Assembly (NCBI RefSeq): GCF_011074885.1
Contig: NC_054683.1
Location: 248,001 to 312,000 of the forward strand
Direction of reading: 5' to 3'
Origin: Brettanomyces bruxellensis
Taxonomy: Eukaryota > Ascomycota > Pichiomycetes > Pichiales > Pichiaceae
DNA length: 64,000 nucleotides
In this document: piece by piece, positions 41,480-53,100 of the stretch
How positions within the stretch are numbered: the first letter of the stretch is position 1
Layout: the number at the start of each line of letters is the position of its first letter
The notes under the pieces: model-generated
Database searches by the model: none
Seen by the model: only the letters and a program-made list of their open reading frames with translations
Told to the model about the DNA's origin: nothing
Made by a program: the position numbers and the translations under genes

Positions 41480-42547
41480 CTAATCAACATTATTCTCCCT
41501 TTTTCTCTCATACAGCTCCAAGTTCAAAGAGCTAAAAAAGCACGATAATTCTCGTTTATCAATAATCCAGAACTTCATGAGATTCTCAACGATTTTCCCA
41601 CCTTGCCCATCATCCAGCCTTTGGATATTTCGTCTGTTCATCCTTACATCATTGATATCAGACATATCTAAGCAAACACTGCATTCTTTAGCTAATCTTG
41701 GTACTATCCGTATTCGCCACTCGGTAACAAACTCTATCTTGTATCCAAGCACTTTATAAACAATCTCCACAAACCGTTTGATTCCCTGATTATACTTATC
41801 TTTCAGTCGTTGCATCATCTTTGCAGTCTTTGCAACCTTCCTTTTTTCAATTTCGATATCGCTCTTTAGTCGCTCATAGCTGCTTAAAGGAACCTTTTTA
41901 TACTCAGCTAATACTCCATTAAGCAAGTCATCGTTTTCTGATCTGAGTAATTCCACCATCTTTTCGTTCGTCCACCTGTATCGACTAACCGGGTTGTCTT
42001 TCAACTCTAGGATGCGGGCTTTTTTTCCATTTGCAGATTCATCATCATCTTTTGATCGTGCACGCTTGTGATCTGTACTATTCAATGCAGTATTTTCATC
42101 TTGATTTCCTTCTGTAACCGCCATTTCGCCCTCTTTCTTCCCAATTTGGGTTCTTATTTCCTCCATTAACATCTCATTCTCTTCTTTAAGCGACATATTC
42201 TCCTCTTTGAGTGACGCATTCTCCTTTTTATACTCAGAAAGCTCATTCGTCAATGTAATAACCTTCTTATCCAACAACCCAGCCCTACTTTCAGTGCCAT
42301 TTATAGTGCCTCCCTTATTCCTTATCTCTTCTTCTTTTACACTCTCATGTAGATTCGTCCTTTCTGAATTTCCCCTTGCAGATATTCTAAGCTGCTCGTT
42401 TTCTTTCTTCAATCTTTCCACTTCAACTAAAAGCGCATTATATTCATCCCCACTACCATTTGTGGCATTTTGCATATTCCCAAACACTATTTGTCCTATA
42501 TTCAACAGCACAATTTTGTGACTTTTGATTGAACCTTCCTTCTCCAT
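41480..42547 (-). CDS. MAD1: Spindle checkpoint protein Mad1, short form
   Basis: A 355-residue protein matching the C-terminal part of Mad1, which recruits Mad2 to unattached kinetochores. Residues about 38-135 are coiled coil with KEEN repeats. The Mad2-interaction motif is ARILELKDNP (about 177-186), followed by SRYRWTNEKMVELLRSENDDLL. The RLK motif (RLKDKY, about 247) contacts Bub1 in other yeasts. The C-terminal RWD-like fold has VYKVLGYKIEF and FWIIDKRELSCFFSSLNLEL. S. cerevisiae Mad1 is 749 residues, so most of the N-terminal coiled coil that binds the nuclear pore is missing. There is no room for it upstream on this strand before the divergent MMS2 start at 42856. Confidence 0.85.
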   Translation of the reverse strand: MEKEGSIKSHKIVLLNIGQIVFGNMQNATNGSGDEYNALLVEVERLKKENEQLRISARGNSERTNLHESVKEEEIRNKGGTINGTESRAGLLDKKVITLTNELSEYKKENASLKEENMSLKEENEMLMEEIRTQIGKKEGEMAVTEGNQDENTALNSTDHKRARSKDDDESANGKKARILELKDNPVSRYRWTNEKMVELLRSENDDLLNGVLAEYKKVPLSSYERLKSDIEIEKRKVAKTAKMMQRLKDKYNQGIKRFVEIVYKVLGYKIEFVTEWRIRIVPRLAKECSVCLDMSDINDVRMNRRNIQRLDDGQGGKIVENLMKFWIIDKRELSCFFSSLNLELYERKRENNVD

Positions 42548-42855
42548 GGATATAGTCGCGTCTAAAATATTGGACGTTAGCTTGTCACCCTAATGCAGGC
42601 GAAAAGAGAATAGGGGAAAAAATAAAATTGCATAAAAAGCAAATAATTAAGAAAGACGGGGGAATCAAAATAATCGCAGTCGAAAATGATCTCATCTTTT
42701 ACCTGCCCTTCTTATTTTTGGATTATCTTCTCCAAATCAGCTTTCTTAATAGTTGTGACAAGTTTCAGTAAACAATACAATTTTTAATAACTACCGCAGC
42801 TAATTGAGGCTCATCACTACATATTATACACTGATACACAGCAACATTCTGCAGA
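42548..42855. promoter_or_regulatory. MAD1-MMS2 divergent promoter
   Basis: 308 bp between start codons. Near the MAD1 side is GTCGCGTCT at about 42558-42566, a weak MCB-like element. No TATA box is obvious. Confidence 0.4.
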
Positions 42856-43332
42856 ATGTCGAAAATGTAAGTGCTGCTAATGTTATCGTTGCATTTAATA
42901 TTTCCTTCATACTAACATCAATTATCCAGACCACGGAACTTTAAGCTCCTGGAAGAACTTGAAAAGGGAGAGAAAGGACTCGGAGCAGAGTCATGCTCTT
43001 ACGGATTAAGTGATCCAGAAGATATGACCCTGACACATTGGAATGCAACGATTCTCGGACCTCCGAACAGTGTTCATGAAAACAGAATATACTCACTTCA
43101 TATAGAATGCGGACAATCGTATCCAGATAAGCCTCCATCTGTTCGTTTTATCAGCAAGATCAACTTGCCATGCGTTAATAAAAACGGTGTCGTGAAGCCG
43201 GAACATTTCTCTTTGCTAAGAAACTGGAAAAGGAGCTACAGTATGGAAATTATACTTCTAGAGCTTAGAAAAGAAATGGCTAGGAGTACAAATCGCAAAA
43301 TTCCCCAGCCACCAGAGGGAGAAACATACTGA
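42856..43332 (+). CDS. MMS2: Ubiquitin E2 variant Mms2 (spliced)
   Basis: Exons 42856-42866 and 42930-43332 give a 137-residue UEV protein. Mms2 pairs with Ubc13 to build K63-linked ubiquitin chains on PCNA, the error-free branch of damage tolerance. The split codon joins MSKI to [16 protein letters not shown], matching the [20 protein letters not shown] start of S. cerevisiae. [35 protein letters not shown] and [14 protein letters not shown] follow, and the catalytic HPN motif and active Cys of true E2s are absent, as expected. The end [18 protein letters not shown] and PPEGETY is typical. The substrate PCNA is encoded in the same window. Confidence 0.96.
42867..42929 (+). other. MMS2 intron
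   Basis: 63-nt intron: donor GTAAGT at 42867, branch point TACTAAC at 42910-42916, acceptor AG at 42928-42929. The short length and the position after codon 3 (phase 2) fit yeast introns. The exon junction is fixed by the frame and by MMS2 conservation. Confidence 0.93.
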
Positions 43333-43717
43333 TTGTCACGATTCGATGCCACCATGCCATTTAGAGGTGCTATATAATGAATACCAGTTTCTCTCTGTGG
43401 TTACGATATCTGAGTGAATAGTAGAAACGTTGTAATTGATATTTTTCATTCAGTCATAACGCATGTCATATGATAGTGAAGTGTGATAGAAAAGTATGGT
43501 GAATGATCAATATTGGATGCGAGTATCAAGTGAAGGAGATAGTGAATGAGCTTAAATGAATACTCGAAAATAACTCACTAAAAATGTATTCTCCCCTCTA
43601 ACACGTGCTCAAATGAATAATTACAATTACATTCTGTAACTCGTTAGACTTCACCTTATCCCAGAATATCATCACTTTGATCATTTCGCATTCTTTTCAC
43701 TTCGATCATTTCTCATT
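43333..43717. other. Convergent MMS2-SOM1 intergenic region
   Basis: 385 bp, AT-rich, between convergent stop codons. It includes an isolated CACGTG at about 43602. Nothing else recognised. Confidence 0.55.
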
Positions 43718-44215
43718 CTAATCATCCTTGCCCTTATCCATCTTCTCGTAATACTCATGAACCTTCTTCTGAAAGATTTTATCCGTTCGGAGGAAATCCT
43801 CCAACAGTTCAGAACTCATCCATTTATCATCTTTCTTTTCTCTCAAATACTTTGTGTAGTCGTTGTCTTCAAATTCGGTAATTTCAACATTTCTGTATAC
43901 GGGACCCCCCGCTTTTCGCCCGCTCACTCTTTCTATCGCCTGTCTTTGATGAACTGGCATCAACTTATATCCAATCATTTCTCGTCGGCTATTATAATTT
44001 CTATCCAAGCATCTGGCAAAAAGACGACGAAATGGAACGCAAATGCATTGATTTCCATCAAATGTGCACTGGTTCTGTACTAGAGTGTATAATTTGCAGC
44101 TTTTTGAATCCAATTCAAATTTTCCATCTGGTTCTTTCACTATTCGAGCTGGAAATAGCTCAGGGTACATTTCCTTGATTTCCTCTCGAGAATAAACTGG
44201 CAGTGCCGGAGCCAT
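43718..44215 (-). CDS. SOM1: Inner membrane peptidase subunit Som1 (extended)
   Basis: A 165-residue protein. Residues about 38-72 (CKLYTLVQNQCTFDG and CVPFRRLFARCLDRN) match the core of Som1, with Cys residues at the conserved spacing (C..C..C..C) and the VPFRRLF block. Som1 is a small intermembrane-space subunit of the mitochondrial inner membrane peptidase (Imp1-Imp2-Som1) that trims sorting signals, including that of Cox2. S. cerevisiae Som1 is only 74 residues, so this one has about 90 extra residues at the C-terminus, including a charged helix-rich end (KYLREKKDDKWMSSELLEDF). Fungal Som1 proteins outside Saccharomyces are often longer. The gene is divergent from PCM1. Confidence 0.8.
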   Translation of the reverse strand: MAPALPVYSREEIKEMYPELFPARIVKEPDGKFELDSKSCKLYTLVQNQCTFDGNQCICVPFRRLFARCLDRNYNSRREMIGYKLMPVHQRQAIERVSGRKAGGPVYRNVEITEFEDNDYTKYLREKKDDKWMSSELLEDFLRTDKIFQKKVHEYYEKMDKGKDD

Positions 44216-44654
44216 GTTGTGAAAGAAATAAGAGAGCTGAAGATGATTGAAATTTGGTCAATTACTGATGATGAAGTAATGTATGTGTAAATGTATATGT
44301 AAATATGTATGAACATGCTAAATGCGACTTGCCTAGGAAGCGATTGGGAATAATGCACAGGTTTCCATATTTTCTTTATTTTCTTTTTTGTTTGTTTAAT
44401 AAATTATTAGCATATTCAAATTATATTTTCTTATCCCTTGCTTTTTTCTGCCTTGTTCTATTTTCATATTCTTCTATTTACTTGGTGGCCGAATCAGGAA
44501 TCTCGGGGTGAACATAATTCAGTTCAAATGTAACCGTCAAATAAATATTCCTTGTTCCCTTATTCTACCTTTTTTTTTTTTTTCCTTCAATGAAGTTTGC
44601 TTTCTTTTGGTACAACTGACACAGCTATTAATCACTAATATAATTAAATTCAAC
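44216..44654. other. SOM1-PCM1 divergent intergenic region
   Basis: 439 bp between start codons. T-rich on the + strand, with a T run at about 44569-44583 before the PCM1 start. No factor site recognised. Confidence 0.55.
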
Positions 44655-46259
44655 ATGCTATCCCTCAGAGAAGGCTTTGATAGGTATCCAAAACCAAAGG
44701 ATATAACCTACAGTTATGGAACAGCAGGTTTCAGATATATTGGTGATCTTCTTGACTCAGTTGCATTCAGAATTGGTATTATTGCCTCACTAAGGTCAAT
44801 TTCGCTAGGGGGAAAGACTATTGGAATTGTAATTACCGCATCTCACAACCCCCCAGAACAAAATGGTGTCAAAGTGATTGATCCAATGGGTGAAATGCTT
44901 CCCCAGGAATGGGAACCATTTGCAAACGAATTTGCTAACTGTGAGACATTTGAGGAGTTTCAGAAGCATATCAAGCAGAAGATGCAACATGTACCAGATC
45001 GAAGTGTGAGGCCACGTGTCATATTGGCAAGAGATACAAGGGCTTCCGGTCCGCATCTTTTGAAAGCAGCTCTGGACGGTATTGCCGTGATTAATGGCAC
45101 AGCCACAGACTTTGGCATGCTCACTACACCGCAGCTTCATTACCTAACGAGATGCTTTAACGATCCAAAGTTTGGCAGAAATACTGAAAATGGATATTAC
45201 GAAAAGTTGCTTTCTACGACTCGAAGAATTCTTTCATTATACGATTATACTTTCCTCCCATCTGTTACAGTTGACACGGCAAACGGAATTGGCGGCGATA
45301 AGCTTAGCAGAATCGATTCCTTAAGTGATGTGTTGAATTTCGGTGTGATCAATGGCAAAACTGACCACCCAGAACTCCTTAATGTGGATTGCGGGGCAGA
45401 TTACGTGAAAACACAGCAGAAATTGCCGGCAGAATTGCAGAAAAGCTCCCCGAAGCCCGACCAGTTGTACGCGTCGTTTGATGGGGACGCAGACAGGGTT
45501 GTATGCTATTTTGTAGATGGCAAAACGAACAAATTCAGGTTGTTGGACGGTGATCGTATTGCTACACTATTTGCAACATTTATTGGGTCGCTTCTCAAGC
45601 AGTTGAGTGGTGTTGATATCACGATGGGGATTGTGCAGACAGCATATGCAAACGGATCTTCCACAAAGTTCATACAGGAAAAACTCAAGCTTCCTGTGTA
45701 TTTTACGCCAACTGGTGTGAAGCATCTTCATCACAAAGCTCAGCAGTTTGACGTGGGAATATACTTTGAGGCCAACGGACATGGAACAGTGCTTTTTTCA
45801 AGGAAGTACACCTCTGAATTGAGCATATTTTTGGCAAAGACAACCGATACAAAGGAAAAGACTGCTGCACAAACTCTTTTGCTTTTGGCAGACCTTATTA
45901 ACCAGACTGTTGGAGATTCGATCTCAGATCTCGTTACTGTAATGGTTGCATTAAAGATTATGGGAAGGAGCGTGAACTCATGGGGTGCTGATTACAGCGA
46001 GTTGCCTAATCGGTTGTTCAAGTTGAAGGTGAAGGACAGATCAGCTTTTAAAACTACAGATGCTGAAAGAAAGCTTGTTTCTCCTTCTGGCCTACAGGCC
46101 AAACTAGACGAGGAAATCTCGAAATACAAGCAGGGCCGGTCATTTGTTCGGGCGAGCGGAACTGAGGATGCTGTCAGAGTATATGCGGAGGCCGAAACTC
46201 AAGAAGAATGTGATAATTTGGGTTCTGGTGTTTGTGAGTTAGTGAAAGCGTTCTCATGA
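44655..46259 (+). CDS. PCM1: Phosphoacetylglucosamine mutase
   Basis: A 534-residue phosphohexomutase that converts N-acetylglucosamine-6-phosphate to the 1-phosphate for UDP-GlcNAc, which feeds chitin, GPI and N-glycan synthesis. The active Ser loop is TASHNPPEQNGVKV (about residues 60-73), the metal-binding loop is FDGDADR, the sugar loop is FEANGHGT, and the phosphate-binding loop near the C-terminus is RASGTEDAVRVYAE. These are the signatures of the Agm1/Pcm1 branch. The start is the ATG at 44655 giving MLSLREGFDRYPKP; the open frame continues upstream only to a GTG through low-complexity Phe codons and is not used. Confidence 0.94.
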   Translation: MLSLREGFDRYPKPKDITYSYGTAGFRYIGDLLDSVAFRIGIIASLRSISLGGKTIGIVITASHNPPEQNGVKVIDPMGEMLPQEWEPFANEFANCETFEEFQKHIKQKMQHVPDRSVRPRVILARDTRASGPHLLKAALDGIAVINGTATDFGMLTTPQLHYLTRCFNDPKFGRNTENGYYEKLLSTTRRILSLYDYTFLPSVTVDTANGIGGDKLSRIDSLSDVLNFGVINGKTDHPELLNVDCGADYVKTQQKLPAELQKSSPKPDQLYASFDGDADRVVCYFVDGKTNKFRLLDGDRIATLFATFIGSLLKQLSGVDITMGIVQTAYANGSSTKFIQEKLKLPVYFTPTGVKHLHHKAQQFDVGIYFEANGHGTVLFSRKYTSELSIFLAKTTDTKEKTAAQTLLLLADLINQTVGDSISDLVTVMVALKIMGRSVNSWGADYSELPNRLFKLKVKDRSAFKTTDAERKLVSPSGLQAKLDEEISKYKQGRSFVRASGTEDAVRVYAEAETQEECDNLGSGVCELVKAFS

Positions 46260-47140
46260 GATGTTTTCATGAGATGTGTGTGGTGTAAGGGTGCAGTATA
46301 CACTTAGATGAAAAATTTAATAAAAATAAAATCACCATCGCGGTAGAGCTGGAATAACAGATGAAACAACAATAACGAAAATATAGCGAAAGTAAGTAGC
46401 AAAGTGAGCAGTGAAAGTGAGTAATTCATGAAGGGGAGGTGTGTGCGTGAAAATACGAAGTTCACAATGCCGGTAAACGAAAAAGCAAAAGTTAATCGAT
46501 GAAAAATCGAGAAAAATACAAGTATGTATAGGTGCATGTTGTGCAGTGCGTTTTTTTGACGCGCAGTATTAAGCTTTTAGCGAGATGCTGAAAGAAAGGG
46601 GTAGGGTGCATTTGCCGGAAACAATAGGAATCAAAGGGACGAGAGAAAACGCGGTTCCCGTACTGTGAATGGGAAGAATGAAAATGGAAAAGAAATGAAA
46701 ATAATTGAAAATATTTTAAGGGGCCAGGGTAGTAGTGGAAGACAATCATAGACCGAAGAGTGCGAAAAAAAATAATTTGAATAAAGCAAAGAATGAAAAA
46801 AAAATAAAGTATATTAAATAATAGAGAGAATCAGGAAAAAAAAAAATCAAAAAATCAAAAAAAAGTTGCTGATCACTTTATAAGCATATGCGTAACATTT
46901 TCGACGGAGACACGAAATTTGAATGTATCAAAGTTTGCACGTTTGCCCTGAAATAAAGTCGAATAAGTGTAAGACTCGTATAGAATACCAAAGCTTGAAT
47001 AAAAAAAAGGACATTTTTTGAAAAATTATATTGGAACCACTGCGACACTCCAGCGACATATAACGCGTCGATTGAAATTTCAAATAAACGCCAAATCTAG
47101 AGCAGCTCAGGAAGTCAAGCAGAAAAAAAACTAAAACACG
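46260..47140. other. PCM1-CDC25 intergenic region
   Basis: 880 bp, strongly A/G-rich on the + strand, with A runs near 46833-46864. No gene or clear repeat seen. It probably holds the CDC25 promoter. Confidence 0.55.
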
Positions 47141-50100
47141 ATGAGCGAGCAGGAATTCACGTTCGAGCGTGGATCTGTGAGCAAAGAGAAGGCAGAAGGA
47201 GATTATAAGACACCAAAAGGACAATCAGCATCACAATTTGATGTTCTAACACCTGACTCGAAAGCAACTTCACCATTAAATGTGAGGAAACAGGAAGAAA
47301 AACGGGTCAAGGAGAAGACCCGGCAAGTTCTCCTAGGAATAAGTCGGAATAAGCGGACGAGTGGATCCAGTGCAGGCACCAGCGGTAGTAACACGTCAGA
47401 TCTGACGAATAGAAGTAGTGAAATGGGTACGGGGAAGCTGGTGAAGCTCAGAGTAGCAAATCCTAGCATTAGCAGTGAAAATATGTTGAAGACAGCTTTA
47501 GGGAATGGGAGCAGCAAATCCGTTGTGAAGGTTGATGGTGAGAGTGGAAGTGAGTTGAAGCTTGGCGAGGCATTTAAGTCCAACACTGGAAATGCAAGTG
47601 AAAAGAAAGAAGATTCAGATGGAAACGTGTTGAATTCGGAAGATACCACCAGCAGATCGAAAAGAGTTTCCGAAAACGACTTCAGATACCTCAGCAAGCA
47701 TCTTTCGGAGATGCCCGGGTCGTGGGTGCCGGAGCCAAAGGCCCAATTTGACCAAGAGGATCAACAGTTCAACGATGTGAACGGTGAAAAGTATAACGAT
47801 ATCATGAAATCACTAAACAGCTCACCGACATCTGTCCTGGAGCGCGATGCAACGTATGAAAGTCTTCAGGGAGAGTTGGAAGCGGTGCAAGGAGGCTCGA
47901 GCGATCCAGAGGAGGATCGTGTTGCTGAAAAGAAGCCAGAGACCATATATGAGTCGTCCGAGCTCAAAGCAAACAGCAGAAAGAGTCTTGTTGAGTCGCA
48001 AGTGCCGAAAGTTCCAGATGAGACGCCAAACGGCAGGGCCAGCTTGAAAAACGCGCTTGAAAGTGTTCTGACAAACGCGTTGGGCTGGCGGAAAAGTGAG
48101 CAGGCGGCTGGAAGCGGTAAAGAACACGATAATTCCAATTTAGCGATGAAAAGTTTGCAAGAAGAAGATGGAAAACGGACCCCAGAGAGCAGAAGCAGGA
48201 GGATAACTGCCAGATTTTCGAATGGAGACGATGTTACAGCCACAGGGACGGCAGTCAGGCAGTCTATAGTTTCTTCCAGCAGCTCATCTGTCGGAATTGT
48301 GTCTCCGGCACCAGCACAGCTCAATTTTGGCTCGGAGAAGACCGGCGTGGACTCGGACTACGAAATTGTGGAGGAGCCGGAGCCTGCACGTGACCGAGGA
48401 AGTGTGGCCCCAACAACAGGCAGCAAGCGGTTTACAAATCCGCTTTTCTCTGTTTTGAACGGCAGCAAGGGGAGCCAGGCTGTGTCAGAGAGAGGAATAC
48501 TTGCCGAGGAGTCGAAAGACTCGCTGGCAGAGCAGGATACACGCGATGACAGCTATACAGGTGATATCAAGCTTGAGCAAGGCTCGGAATTGTCTTCTGT
48601 GAGCTCACTGGGGTCGTCTTTGGACTCTCCCAAGGCAGAATATCGGGTTTCGCACGGAGATGGCAGTGTATCATCTTTTAGGCGGGAGCAGCTCAAGCAG
48701 CTTACAGGAGAAGAGAGGGATGGAGAAAAGGGAGATGTGAAGGAGGACGGAGTGAAGAGAAATGTGAGGAAAGTGAGTGATTTGAATGCTGGTGACAGGA
48801 TTAATGAAAACTCGAGTGGCTTTTCTCAGCAGAGTCAAGCTACCGACAAGAATGTATACTCTTCATCGCAAGTTCACAAGCAAAGCGTTCAAGAGAATGG
48901 AGAAGGCATTCAGGAAAGAGCTAAAGGAATTCAAGAAAACACCCAAGAAAACTTCCCAAGCATCGCACAAAGCACGCCAAAGAAAATAGAGCATCCCAAC
49001 TCCAGCACCATCTCAATTCCACAGTCATTTGTGTCGGCAAACAGCTCAAAGCACTCTCTAGGCGGTGCTGCACACGTGGTATCAGTTTCATCCAACACTT
49101 ATTCGGCAAGAGGCCCCACGCACAACCGGGCACAACTCGCAGAAAGCCTCACTCGAACTTCGAGGCTTGCTTCGGCAACCTCGCTAAACATGAAAGTGAG
49201 AAAACCAAAGCAGGTAGAGCACATTACGGCATCGTTTGCCTCATCTGGAGAGGTGTCGTCGATCGCGTCGAAGGCGGCGGTGGACGATATTCTCAGAAGT
49301 GGGAATTCACAGATGCTGGCATCGGAAAACAGGCAGTGGTCACAGTCGAAGGAGACGACGGGGCAACCCGACATGTTCGACCCGGACGACGCGTCGGCGC
49401 TTTTTGTGACGGCGACGTACCCGTTCGATGCGTCGACGCTCGAGTCGAAAAACGACGCGTCGATCTGCCTCTCGTTCGACCAGGGCGACATTGCATTCAC
49501 GTACAACTTGGACGAATCCGGCTGGGGCGAGGTGATTTTGGTGGAGTCTTTGCAGCGCGGATGGGTGCCCATGAACTACTTTAAGTCGGCAGTTGTGGAC
49601 ACGTTGCAGGAGGCAGAGGGACGGACGAGAAACGAGAGATTGGCAAATTCGAAGATTCCGCTCCGGGTTCTTTTCAGAAATGCAGGAAAGTTCCTGCTCA
49701 ACCCACAGAGCAAGCCGTTCTACCTGGCCGGCCATCTCCGGGGCTACGTGTTTGACGTGGAGTGCTTTAACGGGATTACGGACGGCATTCGCAAGCTGCT
49801 GATCGACACAGACTGCATTTCTCGGTCTAACACTATCGTTCAGCGTAAGCCAACACTCCGCAGACTGCGAAAGAAGCTTCTCCGGAGCTGGTCGGATCTT
49901 ATTGCCAAGGCCAAGGGCTACATGCACACGATGGACCCGGCGAAGATCGAGCTGTTGCAACTTCTCACTTTTGATGTTCTCAAGCGGGCCATCACGTTTT
50001 TGGACGTCTGGGGTGCCGAGACTGCCGATCTTGACCTCGAGCAGTCCGATGAGCAGAAGAGCAGGCTCGAACTTTCCACGTTCACGTTTGATTTGTCGTT

Positions 50101-53100
50101 TCTCGGCTCACCACCATCTGCTGAGGCCCGTGCTGCCCAAATTTACGACCAACTGGTGTCGTACTTGGCCCTGATAGCCGGCCGGATCGACTTGGTCGAG
50201 CACAACATCCAGGGATGCCGGGTTCTCGAGACTGTGGTGGGCCAGGTGAATCTTCTGGCCAACGAGGCCGTGTTCAGCATGAAGTTGATCAAAGACCGGG
50301 TCGAGGACCAGATCTTGGGCGAGGACATGAACGATGAAGTGCACGATCCGCCAAAAAAGAGTCTTTTGGGCCGCATCCCGCTCTCCCAGCTCCGCTCGCT
50401 TGATTCCGACGCCTCCCGACTCCAGCAGACCGTCGATGAGCTCAACTCCTTTGTCCGTGTGATGATAGATGTGGCCACGAGGCGTAAAATCGCAAAGAAC
50501 CTTCCTCACGGGTCGAACGGCGGGTCTTCGTCCAGAAACGTTTCGAGAAATCCTTCTAGAACTGCTTCTAGAACTGCTTCTAGGAATCCTTCGAGGAATC
50601 CTTCTACAATTGCTTCCAGAAATCCTTCTAGAACTGCTTCCAGATCTGCCCCCAGAAATCCCTCCAGACATACTTCCACCAGGCATGCCTCCTTTTCCAC
50701 ATTCCCCTCCTCACCAAGCTCACCTTCGCCATACTTCTACTCGCGTGAGGGAGGAGCCATAGTCATCAACTCGTGCAAACTCATCGGATTTATCACATCT
50801 TCGTACCGCGTGGTTCGAGGAATCATCCGGCAGGCCGGCGACTTCACACTTCCGGCAACCCGGCGGTACCCAGACTATGACAAGATCAGTCTTTCTGCAC
50901 GCGAGTTCATCACGAGATGCTCGGCTGGGCTCATGGGAGACTCCAAGGTTCGAACTCAGGTCTTGCGGTACGTTAAGGAGTCCGAAACTGAGGTTTCCTC
51001 GCCGGATTCCTTACTTGGAACACCTTTCCCAAGTGCCTCGAAGCGGTTTTCCGTTTTCCGGGCCGGAAACTCCGGCGACATGAAGATCAGCGATGACGGA
51101 CTCGACTTTTTGGCCGGCATGAACTGGGAAAAGGGTAATGGTGACAAAGCTGCCACAAGTAAGGACGATGTTGATGCAGGCGGTGCAGATAGTGCAGATG
51201 CAGATTTAGATAACGATGCAGATGACTCTGACATCAAGAACATCGGCACCCAGTACCTCAAGCAGTCAGCAGCAGACGTCGACCGAGAAATCATCAGATC
51301 GCAAAAAAACGACAAGCAGATTCTGGGGGCCTCTTTTAGGGCTCTCGTGTGGATGCTTACTGACGACAGCAACCCGCCTGACTACTTCTACACTTCAACA
51401 TTCTTCTTGACTTTCAGGATCTTCGCAAACGGCGCAATGCTCTTGGAGGAGTTGATCCGGTTGTTCGGCGTGGGCGGCGGGTCGATCGACGGCAAGCACG
51501 CGTCGGCGTTCTACACGCGGCCGATCGACGCGTCGGCTGCCGGCTACTCGCTGCACGCCCGCCGCAAGCTCGTGTGCAAGGCCTTCCGGGTGTGGATGGA
51601 GAGCTACTGGAAGCCTCGCACCGACTATGTACTCCTCGCACCTCTCATAAACTTTTTCAACGAGGGAGTGAAGCCTTTGCTCCCAGTTGAAGCCTACCAG
51701 CTGCTTCTGGTGGCCTCAAAGTTGGTTGGCCAACCCCCTGTGGAGACTATGAAGGACAAGCTCAACTATATCAACAACATCGACTCGGACTCGCAGCTTC
51801 TCCCAAGAAAAATCTCGCCCCGGCTTCACCGGAAGCAGATTGCCCGGGTTTCCCAGTTGTATACAAATACTTTGGCCGGACACCGGGCATCTGCAACACA
51901 TTCCCGGGCAGGGAGTGTGTTTATCTCCCAGCTGGACGCTTATAACTCTTTCATGGATGATATCGACAGCTACGGGCTCGGGAAGATTGATAACGGCACG
52001 GTTGCCGAAGCTGCAGATACATCCAGACACCAGTCGGTGAGCCAGAGCATCCGGCGCTCGCTCAACCTTGGGATGCACCTCGAGTTGAACGATGCGGGCG
52101 ACGCGTCGACCGACGCAGCCCCGGGCTCGTCGACCTTGTTGAACGTGCGGCAGACGACGCTGATCAAGAGTGTTGTGCTTTCGTACCGTCGGATGCTAGG
52201 TCGGCACTGGCCGATCGACGCGGATGGCGACGACGACGGCGACGACGACGGCGATGACGCGGATGCCGAGGCCAAAAGCAAGTACACCTCTCTCGATACG
52301 CAGTTGTTGATCGATTCCTGGTGGAAGACCTCGCAGGAATCATGGAAGTGCATGAACCAGAGCTTAATCTTGCTTAATTTCAACGGGTTGGAGTTGGCCA
52401 AGCAGCTCACGTTGATCGAGAGCAAGATGTTCTGCTCGATAAAGGTCAACGAACTCCTCAACCAGAACTTCACCACCAAGAAGTTGCACCTCAGCTTGTC
52501 GCCCAACATCCAGAAATCCATTCTTTTCACCAACTTGCTCAGCGAGTACGTCATCGAGAGCATTCTCCAGCCCGATATTGACATAAAGATGCGTGTGCAT
52601 GCCGTGAAATTGTGGCTTAAGGTCGCCATTTCGTGCCTCTACCTCAGAAATTTCAACTCTCTTGCCTCCATCATGACTTCCTTGCAGAGCTTCCTTCTCA
52701 CCCGAATCCAGACCATCTGGGACGGTCTCTCGGCCAAGTACCAGGACTTGTTTCACTACTTGGCCTCCATCATCCACCCAGACAAGAACTACCACATCTA
52801 CCGTGCAAAACTGCACGATTTCCTCAGTTCGAACCTCGATGATGACTTGGAGGTGCCAACCGTGCCCTACCTTGCACTCTTCCTCCAGGATTTGACCTTT
52901 GTGGTCGACGGAAATCCAAACTACAGAAGTAACGACAAGTCCTTCTTGAAGCAGAAGTTGATCAACATCGACAAGTACTTCAAGATCACGCGCATAATTT
53001 CCGACATCCAGACTTTGCAAGTTCCTTACACGGACACTGGTGAGCTCGGTACCATATACAACTCTCCGAAGTCCGTCGAACTCAGGGCACGTGCCATTCA

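Noticed and set aside
44508..44654. N-terminal extension of PCM1 from GTG 44508
   Set aside because: The extension is low-complexity Phe/Leu-rich sequence through a T run, and the ATG at 44655 gives the family N-terminus.
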